DNA of 60,000 bases from Hydractinia symbiolongicarpus (GCF_029227915.1 NC_079884.1:11782001-11842000), one strand, 5' to 3'; positions 11,801-26,800 are shown, counted from the stretch's first letter. Translations and numbers: made by a program. Notes: generated from the letters alone by a model not told the origin.

Positions 11801-14800
11801 AGGTGCTCAGGTGGTGGATTATGCAGTGGCCACACCGGCGGTGGATGTGCAGGTATGAATTATAATATACATCATACGCGCAGAAAGTAGATATGAGAGG
11901 AGTAGCCTCTATTAAGACTATGAAAGAATAGGTATTTTTATTTGCACATACAATGTAGATTCAAGTGAAGAGTGTGCTGATGATAGTGAAAGTCTTCCTC
12001 CACCTCCTCAACCACGCCCACCACCACGCCCACCACCTCGCCACAGGTGTTCAGGTGGTGGATCATGTGGTGGCGGCAGTAGATGTGCAGGTATGAAGAT
12101 GTTTGCATTACCCTTATTCCAAATCGCCTGTACCTGTGCGTGGCGCGAAATTGCAAAATTTTGAAAGCGTTAAATATAATTTAGAATAAGAACAGGATAT
12201 TATGTCGACAAAAAAGAAATAGAAATAAATTTAAACTATTTGCTGATTGAAAATTTTTCCCAGTATTTCATTGATTCTACTTTGCCAATAAAACTTTCAC
12301 TCTACTATAATAAAAAAATTCATACATGCTTTTGTTTTGTGTGCGAAAAAAACGAAGGTGTGCGACTGCTAGTATGTGTAAATTTTTGGCGGGGAAAAAG
12401 AGGGTGAAAAAATAAAAGAAATGGCGCAAACTTTAGCGACTTAAGGTGTGTGTATAGAAAATTAGGTATGAGAGGAATAGCCTCCATCTAGACTATGACA
12501 GTATGGAGGGTTTATTTACATACACAAATCTTAGATTCAAATGAAGAGTGCGCTGATGAATTATTAGAACCTTGTGAGGACTGCACCCATGCATTAAAAT
12601 CCTGTGGTGAGTGGTGTATGTAACATGCTTTAGAAATAGAACTCGTGCTTCTGACTCATATATACCTTTCATGCTGATACACAGAGTGGCTTCTGTAGCT
12701 ATACCCGTAAAAGATAGATGAGAAAGAAGTAGTCTTTTTTCTCTTAGAGTTTGCTATTAATAAAAAGTTATGTTAAGTTGTGCCACATTATCACAATTCT
12801 GACATAGGTCCTATGAAAAAAATAAGGTGCTACGAATCAACCCAGTCAGAGCCATGCGGTAAGTACAACGCATGCGCAAGTTTTTGAACTTAATTTTAGT
12901 TTTCCTTAGATAAGATAGTAGTAGAATTAAATGTAGGTATGAGGAGATCTTAGGCTGTAGGCAGATTAGCGTTTTTATAGTACACGCTCTTTCTTAATTT
13001 TAGTTTCCATCTTCTTTCTTAAGGTCGGTTTACATTAAAGCCCGTAGTTTCTATGCAAAAGTTGTTGTGTGCAACTAATGTAGAAAAAACTTTTCTCTTT
13101 ATAATGTTTGTTGTTGTGCAACAACTCTTGCGTCGCGTTGTTCTGTGTTTTCATCAAAAAGCGTAATGGCGACTGTTGTGAGTCTTTGCTCAACAATCTA
13201 TATGCTAGTGAAAACCGACCTTTAGTATTCCAACTATTCTTTATTTGAGATCGGTATCCAGTGGCATGCCTCGCGAAGTTAAATAAAAAATAAGAAAGCT
13301 TGCATGTTGCCTTTAATCCATTTTATTTCATAATTCTATCCGAAAAAACTTTGTGTACAACAGAGAACAGGCTTTCAAATTTTGAGACTGAGATGGCCAA
13401 CTCATGATGACAAAAACTACTCGTTTTTTTATAGAAAACCAAGCAAACGTTCAACTAGCAAAAGGTTCCTAAATTCTGAGGTTATTTTACTAGAAAACAT
13501 TTCTTAACGAGTTTTTTAAATTTGACGGGGTCCATAAAAGGGATATTCAATTAAAAACATGATTTTGACGCAACAAGGAGGCTTTAATTAAAATATATGC
13601 AAGAGAAGATTAAATAATGTCTTTTATTCATCTAAAATGGATGTCTGTTCCGTTGAAATCGTCAATTTTTAAGTTGTCTTCCGATTTGTCATAATAACCT
13701 ACTCAATATTCGTCCAATTGATGGGAGGCATGTGGAATTTTTATGTAAAAAAATTACATTATTACAACTAGTAAAACTTTTTTAATTTCTTTTAAAATGG
13801 TTTCTTATAAAAAAACGTACACAGTTAAAAAAGTGCATGTTTGTAAACAAGAAACTCTTCATGGAAAATAAAAATGAATTAGTTGGCATTTTAAGAATCC
13901 AGTTGCAGTTGGGGTACAGAACTGATTTTAATGTTTTTTTTTAGGTGGCGGCGGCGCTTGTGGAGGCGGAAGCTCACAACCACCTTCTCCGCCCGCTCCT
14001 CCATTGAAGTTCAAATTGGTTCCAGTGTGTGAAGGTATGAAAGTTTACATGTTGGCGTGTTTAGTCACCTTAAAAGTAGTTTTAAACTTATATCAGGGAT
14101 CTTCGTGAAGAAAATTAACATGTTGCGACATAGGCTCACAAATAGGGAAGAATTAATCTCGTCCCCAGGTCTTTTTTATCTGACAATCCCAGACGGCTCT
14201 CAGAAGAGAAAAAGAGCCCTGGGGACGAGGTTGAGAGAAGTATGCTAAAGGTCAGCTTGACGTTAGGGGAGGTGGGAGGTGGGAAAACTTATAAATTATC
14301 ATACCTTAAAACATCAACTTTCTGGAGAATAAAAAGTATTTTGAACTGAGTTGTCGTTATCTTTGCTAAATGTAGCCTAGACTCGATTACCCCTGATTTA
14401 GTTCGTACTTTGAGTACTGGGAAGAAAGCTTAAGATGAAGGAACAAAAACAAATAATATTGAATTTGCAGTAGTAAGCATATCCAAAATAATACTGCTAT
14501 AGGGGCGTATGTGTGAGTAATTAAGTAGTAATTTCAAAGATTGAGGTAGGGAGGGAGGGAGGGAGATAGAGGGCAGAATCTGAATGTTGGGTTTAGCTTT
14601 TAATTTTCGATTTATAAATCATTCCCTTTTTCTATTATTTCCACTATATTTTATTACAGAATCAGGTGGAACGAATTGCAAACCTCCACCAGTTGTCAAA
14701 CCAGCTCCACCTGCTGAAGGGTGTAAGGCGGGCGGTGGCGGTAAGTCTTTTTTATTTTTAGATTTCAAGGACAAATGCTAAAATTCAACTTTAATAAATT

Positions 14801-17800
14801 GATTAAGTTGTTGCATTAAAACGATATGAGTTATAATGAGACTAACAAAACTACAACCGTGTTGAAATGAATGTTGATTCTGAAAAAGTTTGCATAATAA
14901 CAAAATGACACAACAACTTTCGTCATTTTCGCACGGAACCTCCTATATCGTTCATGTGCTATTAACGTTATTCCCAGACCATTCGACATTATAAACAACT
15001 TGACAGTGCTAAAATGAATATGAGACAGTTGAATTTGAGTTAAGGCTTAAAAATTTCATTGTCTATTACTGAGAAAGTTACATCGTTCAAGATTCTATTT
15101 TGCACTGTCTTCACTTTTACTGCCAGTGATAGCGCCAGAATTAAAACAACATCTTCTTGTTAGCCAACCATTTTTAAAATGAACGCGCCAAAATTACATA
15201 TGCTTTTTTTTATTTGAAATCGACAACTTTGCCAACTTTGCTACATGTAACGGACACTTAAGAAATGTACTTACTTGAAACTATACTTAGGTTATACTTA
15301 ATGGCAAAAAGATTTATTGAAATATGCTTATGAAAAACACATGATCAGGCTCAAAATATGCTTATTTAAAAAAAATTGAATTTGCATTTGAATTTTGAAC
15401 ATCCATAATTACAACTTAAATGTCAGTACATACAGGTTAATTCACACATAAAGAAAAAAAAGAAAAACTGCTTATGAAACAAAAAACATAAAAATTTCAC
15501 AACATTTTCTTAGGCTTCACATAATGCTTAAAAAATGAACAAGTTTAAGCCTACGGATGCTTAAAATGTCATGCTTATAAAAAAAACATGTATATTACAC
15601 CCAATTCTACATGTAGGCTGCAGTAAGGGACTAAAGATTTCTGTGGCTTGTGATGGTGAGTGGCTTAAACTTCTTTCACTCACTTAGCTACGCCTCACTC
15701 TCATCCATTCATGCGTTCAGTTATTCATTCGAACTTACAATCATTCATTCATTCGAACATTCATTTATGCAAATTTATTTATTAAACTCAACTCATGATG
15801 TAAATGATCCATAGTATAGTAGATGTAGATTCCTATATACCACCGGAGTAACAAGCGACCTTGTGTCCTGTGCTTCTATTGTTTACCAATGATGGCAGCG
15901 CTCTCTGGACAAAAAAAGACCCTAAATGAAGTTGCATAACAAACAGGAAGATGTATCAGCATAATAAATAATAAAAATTAAAAACAAAAAAAATAAAAAA
16001 ATAAGAAAAATAAATTATGAACAAATCTCTAATGATTTCACATTTATTTCAAAATGTTTTGAGCGAAACAAAAAAGCAATAAGAACTGTGGTCTTTTGTT
16101 GAGAAGGAAAGCATGGCATGGATCATGAATGTAATAAACGATACATATGCATGCACTGGAAGATGAAATTAGATTTGAATAAACCGTCGATGTAAATACA
16201 TGTAGTTGCTCGTATTGTAAAAAAACGTTGATATCATGATCTTCCCAAAGTACCGCACTAAAATAACAGTATTTTTATTTTTACTTTGTAGAAGCTGGCG
16301 AAGGCGGATGCGGTGGCGGTGGTGGTGGCGGACAATCGTACAAGCTTGTCCCCGACGGCGGGTGCGGTAAGATTATTGCTTTCTAAGGCTAGATGTGTTT
16401 CTTTATACGTAAAGAACAATGTTGATGTGCTCACAGAGACACAGTACTCACATCCACAACAAGTCGACTATCTGCTTTTTTTTTCAAACGCAACAGCAGG
16501 CTGTTCTGGTATTGCCTTCTCATTTAAGAACTTAGTGATGTATTACCGCATTGCCCAATTTAGGTGGTGGCGCAGGTGGCGGTGGATGTGCAAAAGAAAC
16601 CGACGAAGCGACAACTGAGTCTAAAAAACCTGACCCTATGATTCCATTGAGTTGTTTGGAAGCTTTGAAAAGTAAGTGAATTATTAGAAACGTATTAAGT
16701 ACAAAGACTTGTCCCCAGGTTTTCAGTTGGAGGGACGAGCTTGTAACCTTCTCAGTGCTGCAGGAAGTGCATGGAAGAGGGACTTAGCCAATTTTCACAA
16801 TGCTGTTTTTTAAAAAAAAAGAAGAAGAAGAAGTTTTCCTGTCCGTTATAGCTAATCTGTGGCACCAATTTTATTGAATTTCAATACATTTCCATGCAAT
16901 CTAGACGTGCTAATATTCAAAATCTCACCCTTCGCCAAAACTATAGTTTGCCCTTGCAGATATACTAGATCTTGTCCCCTCCCCCTTATTGGTTTCTATG
17001 GCACTGAGATTTTTAGACTCAAAATTAACTTCAATCATTCATATTCTCAAGTGAAGTTTGTCGCGTCACAGAATTCATTATGGCAGATCTTTTTTCCGAC
17101 AATTCAGAAAATTTGTGGGATAACTTTTGCTTTAAAGATGTAAATTTTGTTATTAAGATACACAACATATACCTCGAAATTAAAGAATAAATAGTGCTGC
17201 ATAACAAAGTAAAATAAGATGAATGGAGAATTACTTTTGATTAGTGAAATAGAAAGAATATCGTCCTAGCTTTGATGATGTTTTGAAATTTATTTTCAAA
17301 TCATATGAAAGTTATAAAATATCTATTTTAGCAATGAATGTTCCTGATTCAGAAAAAAATAATGGTGGCCAAGGCGATACGAAATGTTCAAAAATGCTAA
17401 GCACGCTTTTAAGTAACCAAGCTGAGAGCACTGCCAACACGATGAAAATCATCGGAAGCCTGCTAAAGGATGACGGGTGTTCGCTGGATCCTAACGAAAG
17501 AATGGTAGCTGCCAAACTTATGGGGAAAATGATGGGCGGTAAAAATGTCTTTTGATATGTTTTTTTTATTTGTTATTAACTTTTAACTTGCAAGTAGCGA
17601 TCGCTACGATTTTAAAAACATTTATCATATTTGAGGAGGACTAATAAAAATACTAGTCTGTGGAACAATCCACGGGAATTTGCCGTCTTAATTATTTCAC
17701 GCATCGGTTTTTTCGCGAACATGTTATGAAATTACTCTGCGGTAGTCACAGTCTCTGGAAAAATACATTTATAAGCACGGAACCATCATAGTTAATCGCA

Positions 17801-20800
17801 AGTAGTGTTCGTTTACTTACAAAATTCATATATTTAACAATAATTGGAATTTTTACCGTTAGGTATGGGTTATAAAGGAGGCTTCTCTTGTAAATAGTGT
17901 TTAAAGAACTCAACAAAAAGTGTAAGAGAATGTTAAACATTTTTTTACGCTTTTTGTTCAGTTAAATACATAGTAGAAACAATTTTAGCAAAAAATAAGC
18001 ACATCCAATTTAGAAAAAATAAACTTAAAAAAATCTTCTTAAAATTTATTGTTTTCTTCTTCTTATCAAAAAAATTGTTTTTGGTAATTTCTTTAAAAAG
18101 GCACGAATTGTACAGACATAATACGGCTACTATTATAAAGACCTAGATTATATAATGACATTAGAGAACTGTGTTTAGCCTGTACTGGACGAAGGTAATC
18201 AAGAATTAGATAAGCGGACACGCAGCTAAGAGGTCCTTTTGTATATTTTGTCAGAAATACTCGCATACCTTACCGAACAACGTTCCATCTATTATTCTGC
18301 ATATTTAGGTGGTTGTTGCAGTGCGTGTGCCAGCGGTGATGCTGCAGGTGGCGGTGTTGCTGGCGGTGCTGGAGCTGGTGCCGGTGCCGGTGCTGGTGGT
18401 GAGGCTGGAGACGATAGTGCTGGTGGAAAATCTGGTGGTAAATGCCCAGATTCCGAAGGATATGAGAAGTTTATTTCATTAGGACCAGAACATTGCTCCA
18501 GGTATAATAATAATGTCAATATTTTTCTATCTTTAATAGTTATCAACATATTTAGCTGGTCTTTGTGCTTTATAAAACAACTGAGCAAATATAAGGTCTT
18601 AGAGTCATGCATGCAATCCACCTCATTTCTTCTTCTAGTCGCAGTTTGAGGAAATGGGAAAAAGGATTATTAAGCGGTCATAAGAAGCACGCAGTTGCAA
18701 ACAGGTTTGTATAATATAAATGGGTCCTAGGAGAGGAATTTTTTTTCTGTTCATTCGCTGTTATAAATCGTTTTACTTTCTAGTCAACTGAACTGGGAAA
18801 ACGGGTTACTTGAACACTGGAAAGGTCGAAAGCATGATTTTATTGAAAGGTATAGAAATCAATTCTACTTCCCATGCATCGTAGAGATTTATTTATTCGG
18901 GCCAAACAATTTAAATTAAAAACCGCGCTTCATCTGGTTCCCAGCGCTACTTTTTCACCTTCTTATATGTGAGCCCTGGGATCGAGGTTGCTATGCGTCA
19001 AAAAAGGAATTTAGTTCACAGAATATCGTGAAAATGAAAAAGTTAATATATTCTTTTTTAAGAGAATGAATAATATATAAAATAATTTTGTAGAAAAAAT
19101 TCAAAGAAGGAAGAAGCAGAATCAGAATCCGATTATCCAGTATTAAAATATTCACATACGGATAATCCGAAATTACGTGAAACTGACGACATATTAACGG
19201 CGCGACATAAAATAAAATCAAGAAAGTCGTCGTCTCGAAAATCGGAAAGATCGTTCCATCCAAAATTCAAAAATAAATTTAAAAACGAAAAATCGCTGGA
19301 GGTGGAAAAAGAAAGAGATGAAAATGCAGAGAAGAAATCAAATTTAAGGAAACCAAAGACGATAAACACGAAAAGAGCAAAATTGACACATCCTGAAACA
19401 GGTAGTTATTTCATGAATACTTTTGATGTTCTTTTGATGTATTACCTTCTTGAAGCAGAGTAACTAACGCACTTAAACAACTGACGGGAAATTGTTCATT
19501 TAAAAGGGCCTGTTTGTTTCCAAGTATTTGGGTTTTTTGGGGGGACAGGGGGGTGGGGCACGTGAGCACTAGACTCAAAAATACTGAATGCAGCCATGGT
19601 TAATATTTGAGAGCTTACGAAACAAGAACAGGATAAAAGCATGCAGAAAAAACGAAAGCGTATTTATAATTTTTTTTTGTTTTTTTCTCTCAATCTCGTC
19701 CTAAGGACTTATTAGGCTTTTATATATTATTCGGCCTGAACAATTACGAAAAGCCTAATAAGTCATGGGGACGAGGTTGACGTTTCTCCTCGTCCGTTTT
19801 GCACTTCTCGCAGTAGCCATATTGTTTTTTAAATGCAGATATCGCAAGTTCTTGCTTCGTATATTCCCTATTAACTTTAACGCCACCAACGTAACGTACG
19901 ACTGATGCGATATTGCGCGAAAAATAGTAATGAAACTTTTAAAAGAATGGATACTAGAGATATAATGCCGATATCTAGATAAATTTTTTAACCTTCAAAT
20001 AAATGTTTTCGCGCTAATAAGCAACAACAAAAACAACGTCATTGCCGACGGAAGCAACAACGACGGCAACAACGACGCCACCACTGACGACAGCAACAAA
20101 AATAACAACAATAACAACGACGATGACGATGACGTAAACAGCTACAAAAACGTTTCAAAAAAGTGTACAGGATTCTCCTTTTTTTCATAGCAGATGACAA
20201 TTGAATTTCTGTAGAAAGAAAGAAGGTATGATATTTTTTTCAACTGAAGTTTAGAGTTTTATCAATCAGAATAAAAAATTTTAGTAAGCTTAACTATGTT
20301 TTACGAGTCTGTTTCAAAATATTTGCGTCTAACTTCAATCAAGTTATAGTTTAAACGTATTATGACACTATTTTGTAACTAAGATTCCACATTTAACTTT
20401 TTCAAAAGTTTTCATGGGTGTAGAGATAGGGTAACTTCATGAAGCACAACACTTGATGATAAATTCAAATAATAAACACACTGTTAGTTTTCCATGAAAA
20501 TTTGTTAATACTTTTAGAAATGTTGACATTATGCATACACAACATCCAATAGTGGAAAAGAGATGCCATTACGGAAAGTTAATGGAGACAATCAAATCGA
20601 AATCAATATAATGGAATGGCTATATGTGATCGATGAAAACATGATCGACTATCACATGAAGATAGAACATTTTTTTGACGCGAGGTCTTACCTCAAGAGT
20701 TATTTGACGGAACGAAAGTTTACAAACGGGTTTTGTTTTTATTCCCCCCGTCTTTATTCTTAAATTCCGTGCATACAGTGTATAGTCGCTGATTTTTTAT

Positions 20801-23800
20801 ACAACAACATAATTTCCCAATATTATAAGGATGTTAGACATATGACAAAGCCACAGTTGGTTCCCCCTATTTTTATATTGTTGGATTAAATTACCGATAG
20901 GATGTTAAGGCTGTTTTTCCATTAAGCCGTTTTTAACCGCAGCTTTTAGTGTTTAGTGTCTGGGGAGGTTTAGAACTTTCTTGGTTGAAACGCCCATATA
21001 TTGGCAGTTTTTGAATCTAAGATGAATCAACCTCGTTCCCAGGGCTTGAAAGACAATAGGACCTGGAATCAAGATTGAGGATGAGTCACTTTCAAACCTT
21101 CTAGCGCACAACATTTTAGCAACTGATTAAAAATTCAAAAAATGCTGCCATATTTATTGTATTAGAGATTGAAGATTTGGAGCGCAAACGTCTAACCGTT
21201 AAGAGCTGCGGCTACGGATATTGAAATGAAAACTAGCCTTTAATATGATTAAAGTATCTGGTCACGTGGGCTGGATATTTTGTTGATGTCCTAAATAATA
21301 GATATTGTATTTTTGTTAAAAAATTAAAAATATATGTAGCAATGAAAATGCCTAGTTTGTATTTCACAAGAAGCCATCGATTATTGTATTATTTTTAACA
21401 GCCAACTAAATTTATTCTAAGTTGTGAATTCCCTTCTTCCTAGATCAGCTTTGTTCTCAGGGATTTTTCTTTCTTTTTTACCAGAAAGACGAGACGTCAT
21501 TGTAACAAAATGTCCTGGGGAGGAGGTTGCTTTAAAATAAAGCAAACTTTTTTCCATAACCACGAAGAGAGTAATGAATTTCTTTGAAGAGAAATAGCCA
21601 GGAGGAAAATGGTTTAAAGCCAAATTTTCAATTACATATCTTTTGCCTCAGAACGGAACGGATCGGAACGGAAATTTTTCTAAGCGTGCAAGAAAAAATC
21701 TTATAAACACGTGACTTGGAAGTTTTCTGATTATTTCCGTTCCGAGTGAAAATTGAATTGAATACAAATGTGTAAGTTGAAATGGGGTTTTTTGGCGATG
21801 ACCTGATATATTCCATTGTCAAAAATTTCCCAGTGTCAAATGTATTTATGTCGTAAAAGAGATATTTAACTGCATTTATATCTTTATTTTTCTGTATTTC
21901 CATTTTTTATATTTAATATTTTTTCTTTGGTCTGGTTTAAAATCTGTCCTGTATAAGGAAGGTTTTTTTCGCTGCTAGGAATAAGTTTTGGCAAAAGTAG
22001 CCTTCGCAAATTTTGTGACAATGAGACATTTTAGCGTAGATCTTTAAAACTCGCGAATTTGGTTAAAATTTTACCATCGAAGTGTACCCTCGCAATTTAA
22101 TTTTTTAATTTAATTTTAAGTATTTTTAAGTTACTAATTTCTACTAAAAAGTTCTGCGCAAAATTTTCCAAACCTCTCATTTGCGAATATGTACCCAGTA
22201 CTTTCGCAAAAGTTAAGTAAAAATAGGTCTTGTTGTACTCTAGACTAAAGTTATTAATACAATATTTCTGACCTCGTATCCGGAGATTTCGGATAGGAGC
22301 CTCTCAAAACAGGGTTGGCCATAGCCTGTATTCCGATCTGATGTTCCCGCTGTAAAAGTGTATTTTATGATTTTTTTTTAAATTTTCTTTTTGACGCACG
22401 CGTTAACAGTCTTCAATAGCACTCACAAAAAAATACCACATAAGAAATATAGCAATAAAGATATAAACAAAAATAAAACACACAACTATAACACATATCA
22501 AAATAACACATTTTGGAACAACACACTTGTAAATAACACATTCACCTCATATAACACCACGCATATAAACTATACTCTAGGCTTACATCGTGGAATTTGG
22601 AATGGGTTATCGAGCAAAACAATCAAGGCAATGACGTCACTAAAATCATATCCAAAGGCACCGCACGTGTCTTACATAGTAGACCAATTTTCAACACCGC
22701 GTGACAAAGGTATCAAATATGGTCAGCGGTTGTATGGTTATTTTGTTCCACCGGAGTCTGGGAACTATATATTTGCCGCGTCATGCACGGATGAGTGCAA
22801 ACTGTCGCTAAGTAATACGGATGAAGAGTCAAAGAAAGATGTCATTATATCGCATGATGCAGGGAGGTAATTTGAATAAATTAAAATGTAGTTTGTATTG
22901 ATATTTTCTATATTTTATTTGGTAGCCTTGGCCGTTGCTAGGAGAGTAAACTAACAGTTTTTAGATTAAATGCCCTTTTTTCCTGTGAAGGATTCAAAAT
23001 ATTGTATGTAGAGAAAGGATGTTGTGTGAGTAAAGAGATGACCTAAGAAACAAGGGCTTCATCAGATATAAAGGCCTTGCTTTTTTATGATAGAATCAAA
23101 ACTACTCTGTTTCTCTATGCTCTTAGATTGTTGCAATTATTATGTTTTCATTATCCACTTGGGTCATTCTCTTTTACCTCCCCAGTTTGTACACCTTCTT
23201 CGTGAAATTAGTGTCTATGGTAGGCTCGTACAGAAAAACTTGACAGTTAAACTATAAAAATACTGGTTCAACAAAAAGTGATCAGTTTTTACGTTATTTG
23301 CTCCTAAAATCTTTTGCATTGGCCACTCTGCAAAGCTAGTCTCGTCAGATCGTCAGATTTACAAAAAAAAAAATCAAAAACATCTTTTTCTAAAATATTT
23401 TATTTGATGTAGCGTTCAAGATCAGAGCTCAGATCCTATTCCCTTGAAAGGAGGACGAACATATTTCATCGAAGCGTTATCATATCATGATAGTGAAGAT
23501 TCTCCTATGAAAGTCGGTGTACGCATGCCGTCTGGAAATATCGTTGCACCAATACCTTCGCAATATTTGAGGTTGCAGAGAGGAGGTTAGGATATTTTTG
23601 CGTATTAAATATTTGGTTCTAAAGCGGGAGAAAAGCTTAGTTTTTTAACTGTGTTAATGAATTTGAGAAATCAAGGTTGAGAGTAGCGATAATTGTGCCA
23701 ATAATTTCATAATCTCGTGCCTACAATTCAAAAAGCGAAAAAAAATATTTTTTATAGAACTTTGAATGTTCATAAAAACGCGGCAATTTCGTAGTAGGCT

Positions 23801-26800
23801 CAATTTACGTACAGAGAAATATTTTCTAGAATTTAATTCTATTGTAAATGGAACTTGGCAACAATACCGTCATAATTTCATTTATTCGTTTACGTCGGCA
23901 GCGTCTAAATCTAAATTTTAATAGAACATCTATACAAATTTTCTCTTTAGCGCTGGTCGACGAAGAATACGATCAATTACCAGATGCTACCATACGTAAT
24001 CTTATAAGTCAGCGCTCATTTCCCGACACGCCATCGACATGGAAATCTTTGTCGGACTTCAGTTTAGCTGAGTATGAAAACGACGGAAATCATGGTCATA
24101 GAGTTAGCGGCTACTTCTTGGCAACAGAGACAGGGAAGTTTAAATTCTTTGGTTCATGTCCAACTGGTTGTCGTCTGTATTTAAGTGATGATGATTCGTG
24201 CAATCGACGATCTTTGGTACTAGAGTACACACCCCCAGCAAAGACAAGAAAAAGGTTGGCCATGGCTGATTTTAAAAGTTTAACGTAGCCGATATTTCGT
24301 GAATCCAAATTAATATAAAGCAGATTCAATCTACCACCCAGAGCTTCCAAAACTTTTAAGGGCATGCAGGTGATGCTGGAGCTAAGGGGTCCTGAAATAC
24401 AGCTTGATGGATAACATTGACAAAGTCGATTGGAAATATTAAAAATAGTAAATAACCACAAGTCCTTCTTTTCTTATTCTCTAATTCTGTTCACTGTGTT
24501 TAGATGGATGTCAGCAAATAGTACTGATGAGCCGGTAACCGAAGATAATGATGAGCTACTCTCAACTAAGGGAAATGTTAGCAAAATCGCAGTGAATGTT
24601 ACAACAAGAGGACTTGACTTACCCTCCCTGTAAGTAATTCACAACACAGGAGCTGTGAAATTTGTTGATTGTTTTTGAATAGGAGTTTATATAACAATCG
24701 ATTAAATATTTTTCTGACTAGGAATGCATTTAACGTCCTTAGTAAAAACTGTGTTTGTTATGGCAAAATAGGTTCCAAAGTTTCTTATAAAGCAGTTTCT
24801 TAAAAAAAACTGTTAGAAAGCAGCAGTTGTTGTGGAATAAAAGTTTACGCCACGGAAACGCCACGCCAGTTTTCAACATAAAATATGCTTTAATCTTAGA
24901 TTTGAAGTATCGAAGACATTCGACATGAAAGCTGGTTTATATTACTATATAGAAGCCTTACAAGCCACAAAAGGGGATAAATTAAACACCCTAAAAATGG
25001 GCGTGGTCCAACCAAGCGGAAAAACACATTTTCCAATCAAAAGAGAATTGCTGAAACAATTTAAACCAAGTACGTACCACTTATAGTTTGACTTAAACAC
25101 ATTGTTTACAAAGTAACAAACCAAAGATGGTGTACAAATGACAAATCCGCAAATTCTCCTTTTGAAAACGCTCAATTTGAAAACGCCCATTTCGGAAACG
25201 CCTCTTATGAAAACACCCATTTTGAAGGCGCACAGGTAAAAGGAGTATGAAGTCAACTTCTTTGAAAAATATGTGATTATTTAATAATGTTCTTTTAGCC
25301 CAGGACATATTCATAAACACTAAATTACAGATTTTTATATTTATATCCCCTCTCCATCCGCCTTTCCCCTTCCTCCGAAATACCGAGGCTAAACAATCAA
25401 TTAAAAATAAATGTACTTTTTTATAAGTGTCATAATATCTTGAGTATGACTGATAGTGACTGATGAAGGAATATTTTATATAATCATGAACAATGTCATT
25501 TTTACTGTAGGTAAACATGGAGTGATACGTGAAGTGTGGAAAGACGTGAAAGGGGAAGACGTTACTGATCTCACAACTGCTTCAAAATTTCCCTCAATTC
25601 CTAACCAGGTAAGAGAATTGCGAAACTGCCGGTGTATCGCAAAAGCGCGCATGAGAGAGCCAGAGAGAGAAAGAGAGGAGAGAAAAGGTCGAAAAGATAA
25701 ATATTTGAATAAATTAAAACAGAGCATGGAAATGGTCTACAATGAGGCCTGAAGCGAAAATATATCTCGAAAGGTGAAATATTTAATTCGAAGAAAAACA
25801 AAAATGTTACTATAAAAATTCTTTCAAGAGTCATTAACCCCCATCCTTTGCGCGACTAGGTTGATTTGCTGTCCAGCTTCGAAGCACCATCAAACGAATT
25901 CTTTAATTACGGCCAACGATTAAAAGGATATTTCATTGCACCAATGACAGGCGACTATCGCTTTGTTATGTCATGTGATCGTAAGTGCGAACTGTGGATG
26001 TCCTCAACTGAAAAACCAGAACACAAGAAAAGAATGTTGAAAGAATTGAGAAAGACAGAAAAACATCAATTTGACAAGTATTTTTGTTTGTTTGTTTGTT
26101 TGTTTGTTTGTTTATTTTGCTTCTTCTTCTTCTTTCACTTACTTTAATAAGATGCTTTCTCTATTATCACGTAACAGTAAATTTTCTCGATCAACAGAAA
26201 ATGTCAGCCTTGTTGGAAGGCTGATATCATGCTGACTTTTCGAAAAACTAAGTAGCAACAACAACACAAATATCTCCATTATAATGGAATAATATCTCCC
26301 TTATAATGGAATAATATCTCTAAATATCTCCAAAAATTGTTATGCATTGAATGCTTTGCCTCTCAAATTTACATAAACTCCTAAATGCTCGGTACATCAT
26401 TTCTCCCTGACTGTTTATCAGTTTCAAGTTTATAGAAAAGAATTTATTCTACAGAAGATGCTTTCAGAAACATATACCTTAAATAACGAAGTCTTACCAA
26501 GGCATAATATCTTTGAAGCGAGACTAAATAAAATTGATAATCGACAGCCTGTACATGGACCCCAAAAAAGAAAAAAAAGATAGAGCCTCAGCCAAATGTG
26601 GAAAATAACACAAAACAGAAGTTCAAAGACTACAGTCTTTATTGATTTTTGATTAGTAATTTCAATGCACTAGTCTTTTTTTTAAAAATATTAGAATAAA
26701 TAAAATTTTCAAAACAAAAAAATCCGAAAGTTTATCCATCCAAAAATTTTCGTTTCTAATGTAGCTTTACAATTATGTACATCAAGTTTGTTTTCAATAA

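Larger units (their letters stand above)
19402..22409 (+). other. 3-kb intron 23 of the large gene
   Basis: The largest intron in the model. It contains three short inverted-repeat elements (19690-19780, 21026-21078, 21446-21530) and a CAA/CGA-rich triplet tract (about 20024-20140). The 66-codon ORF at 20563 has no supporting splice context. The phases of the exons on either side agree (aca g | tc ttc), which supports splicing across it. Confidence 0.6.

Noticed and set aside
23848-23950. Upstream extension of the exon at 23951 as an independent ORF start
   Set aside because: The acceptor tttag at 23946-23950 restores the phase from exon 25, and the upstream residues do not fit PA14.
25456-25752. 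98-codon ORF as a complete gene
   Set aside because: Only 25511-25608 is coding (exon 29); the rest runs into intron after a good donor.
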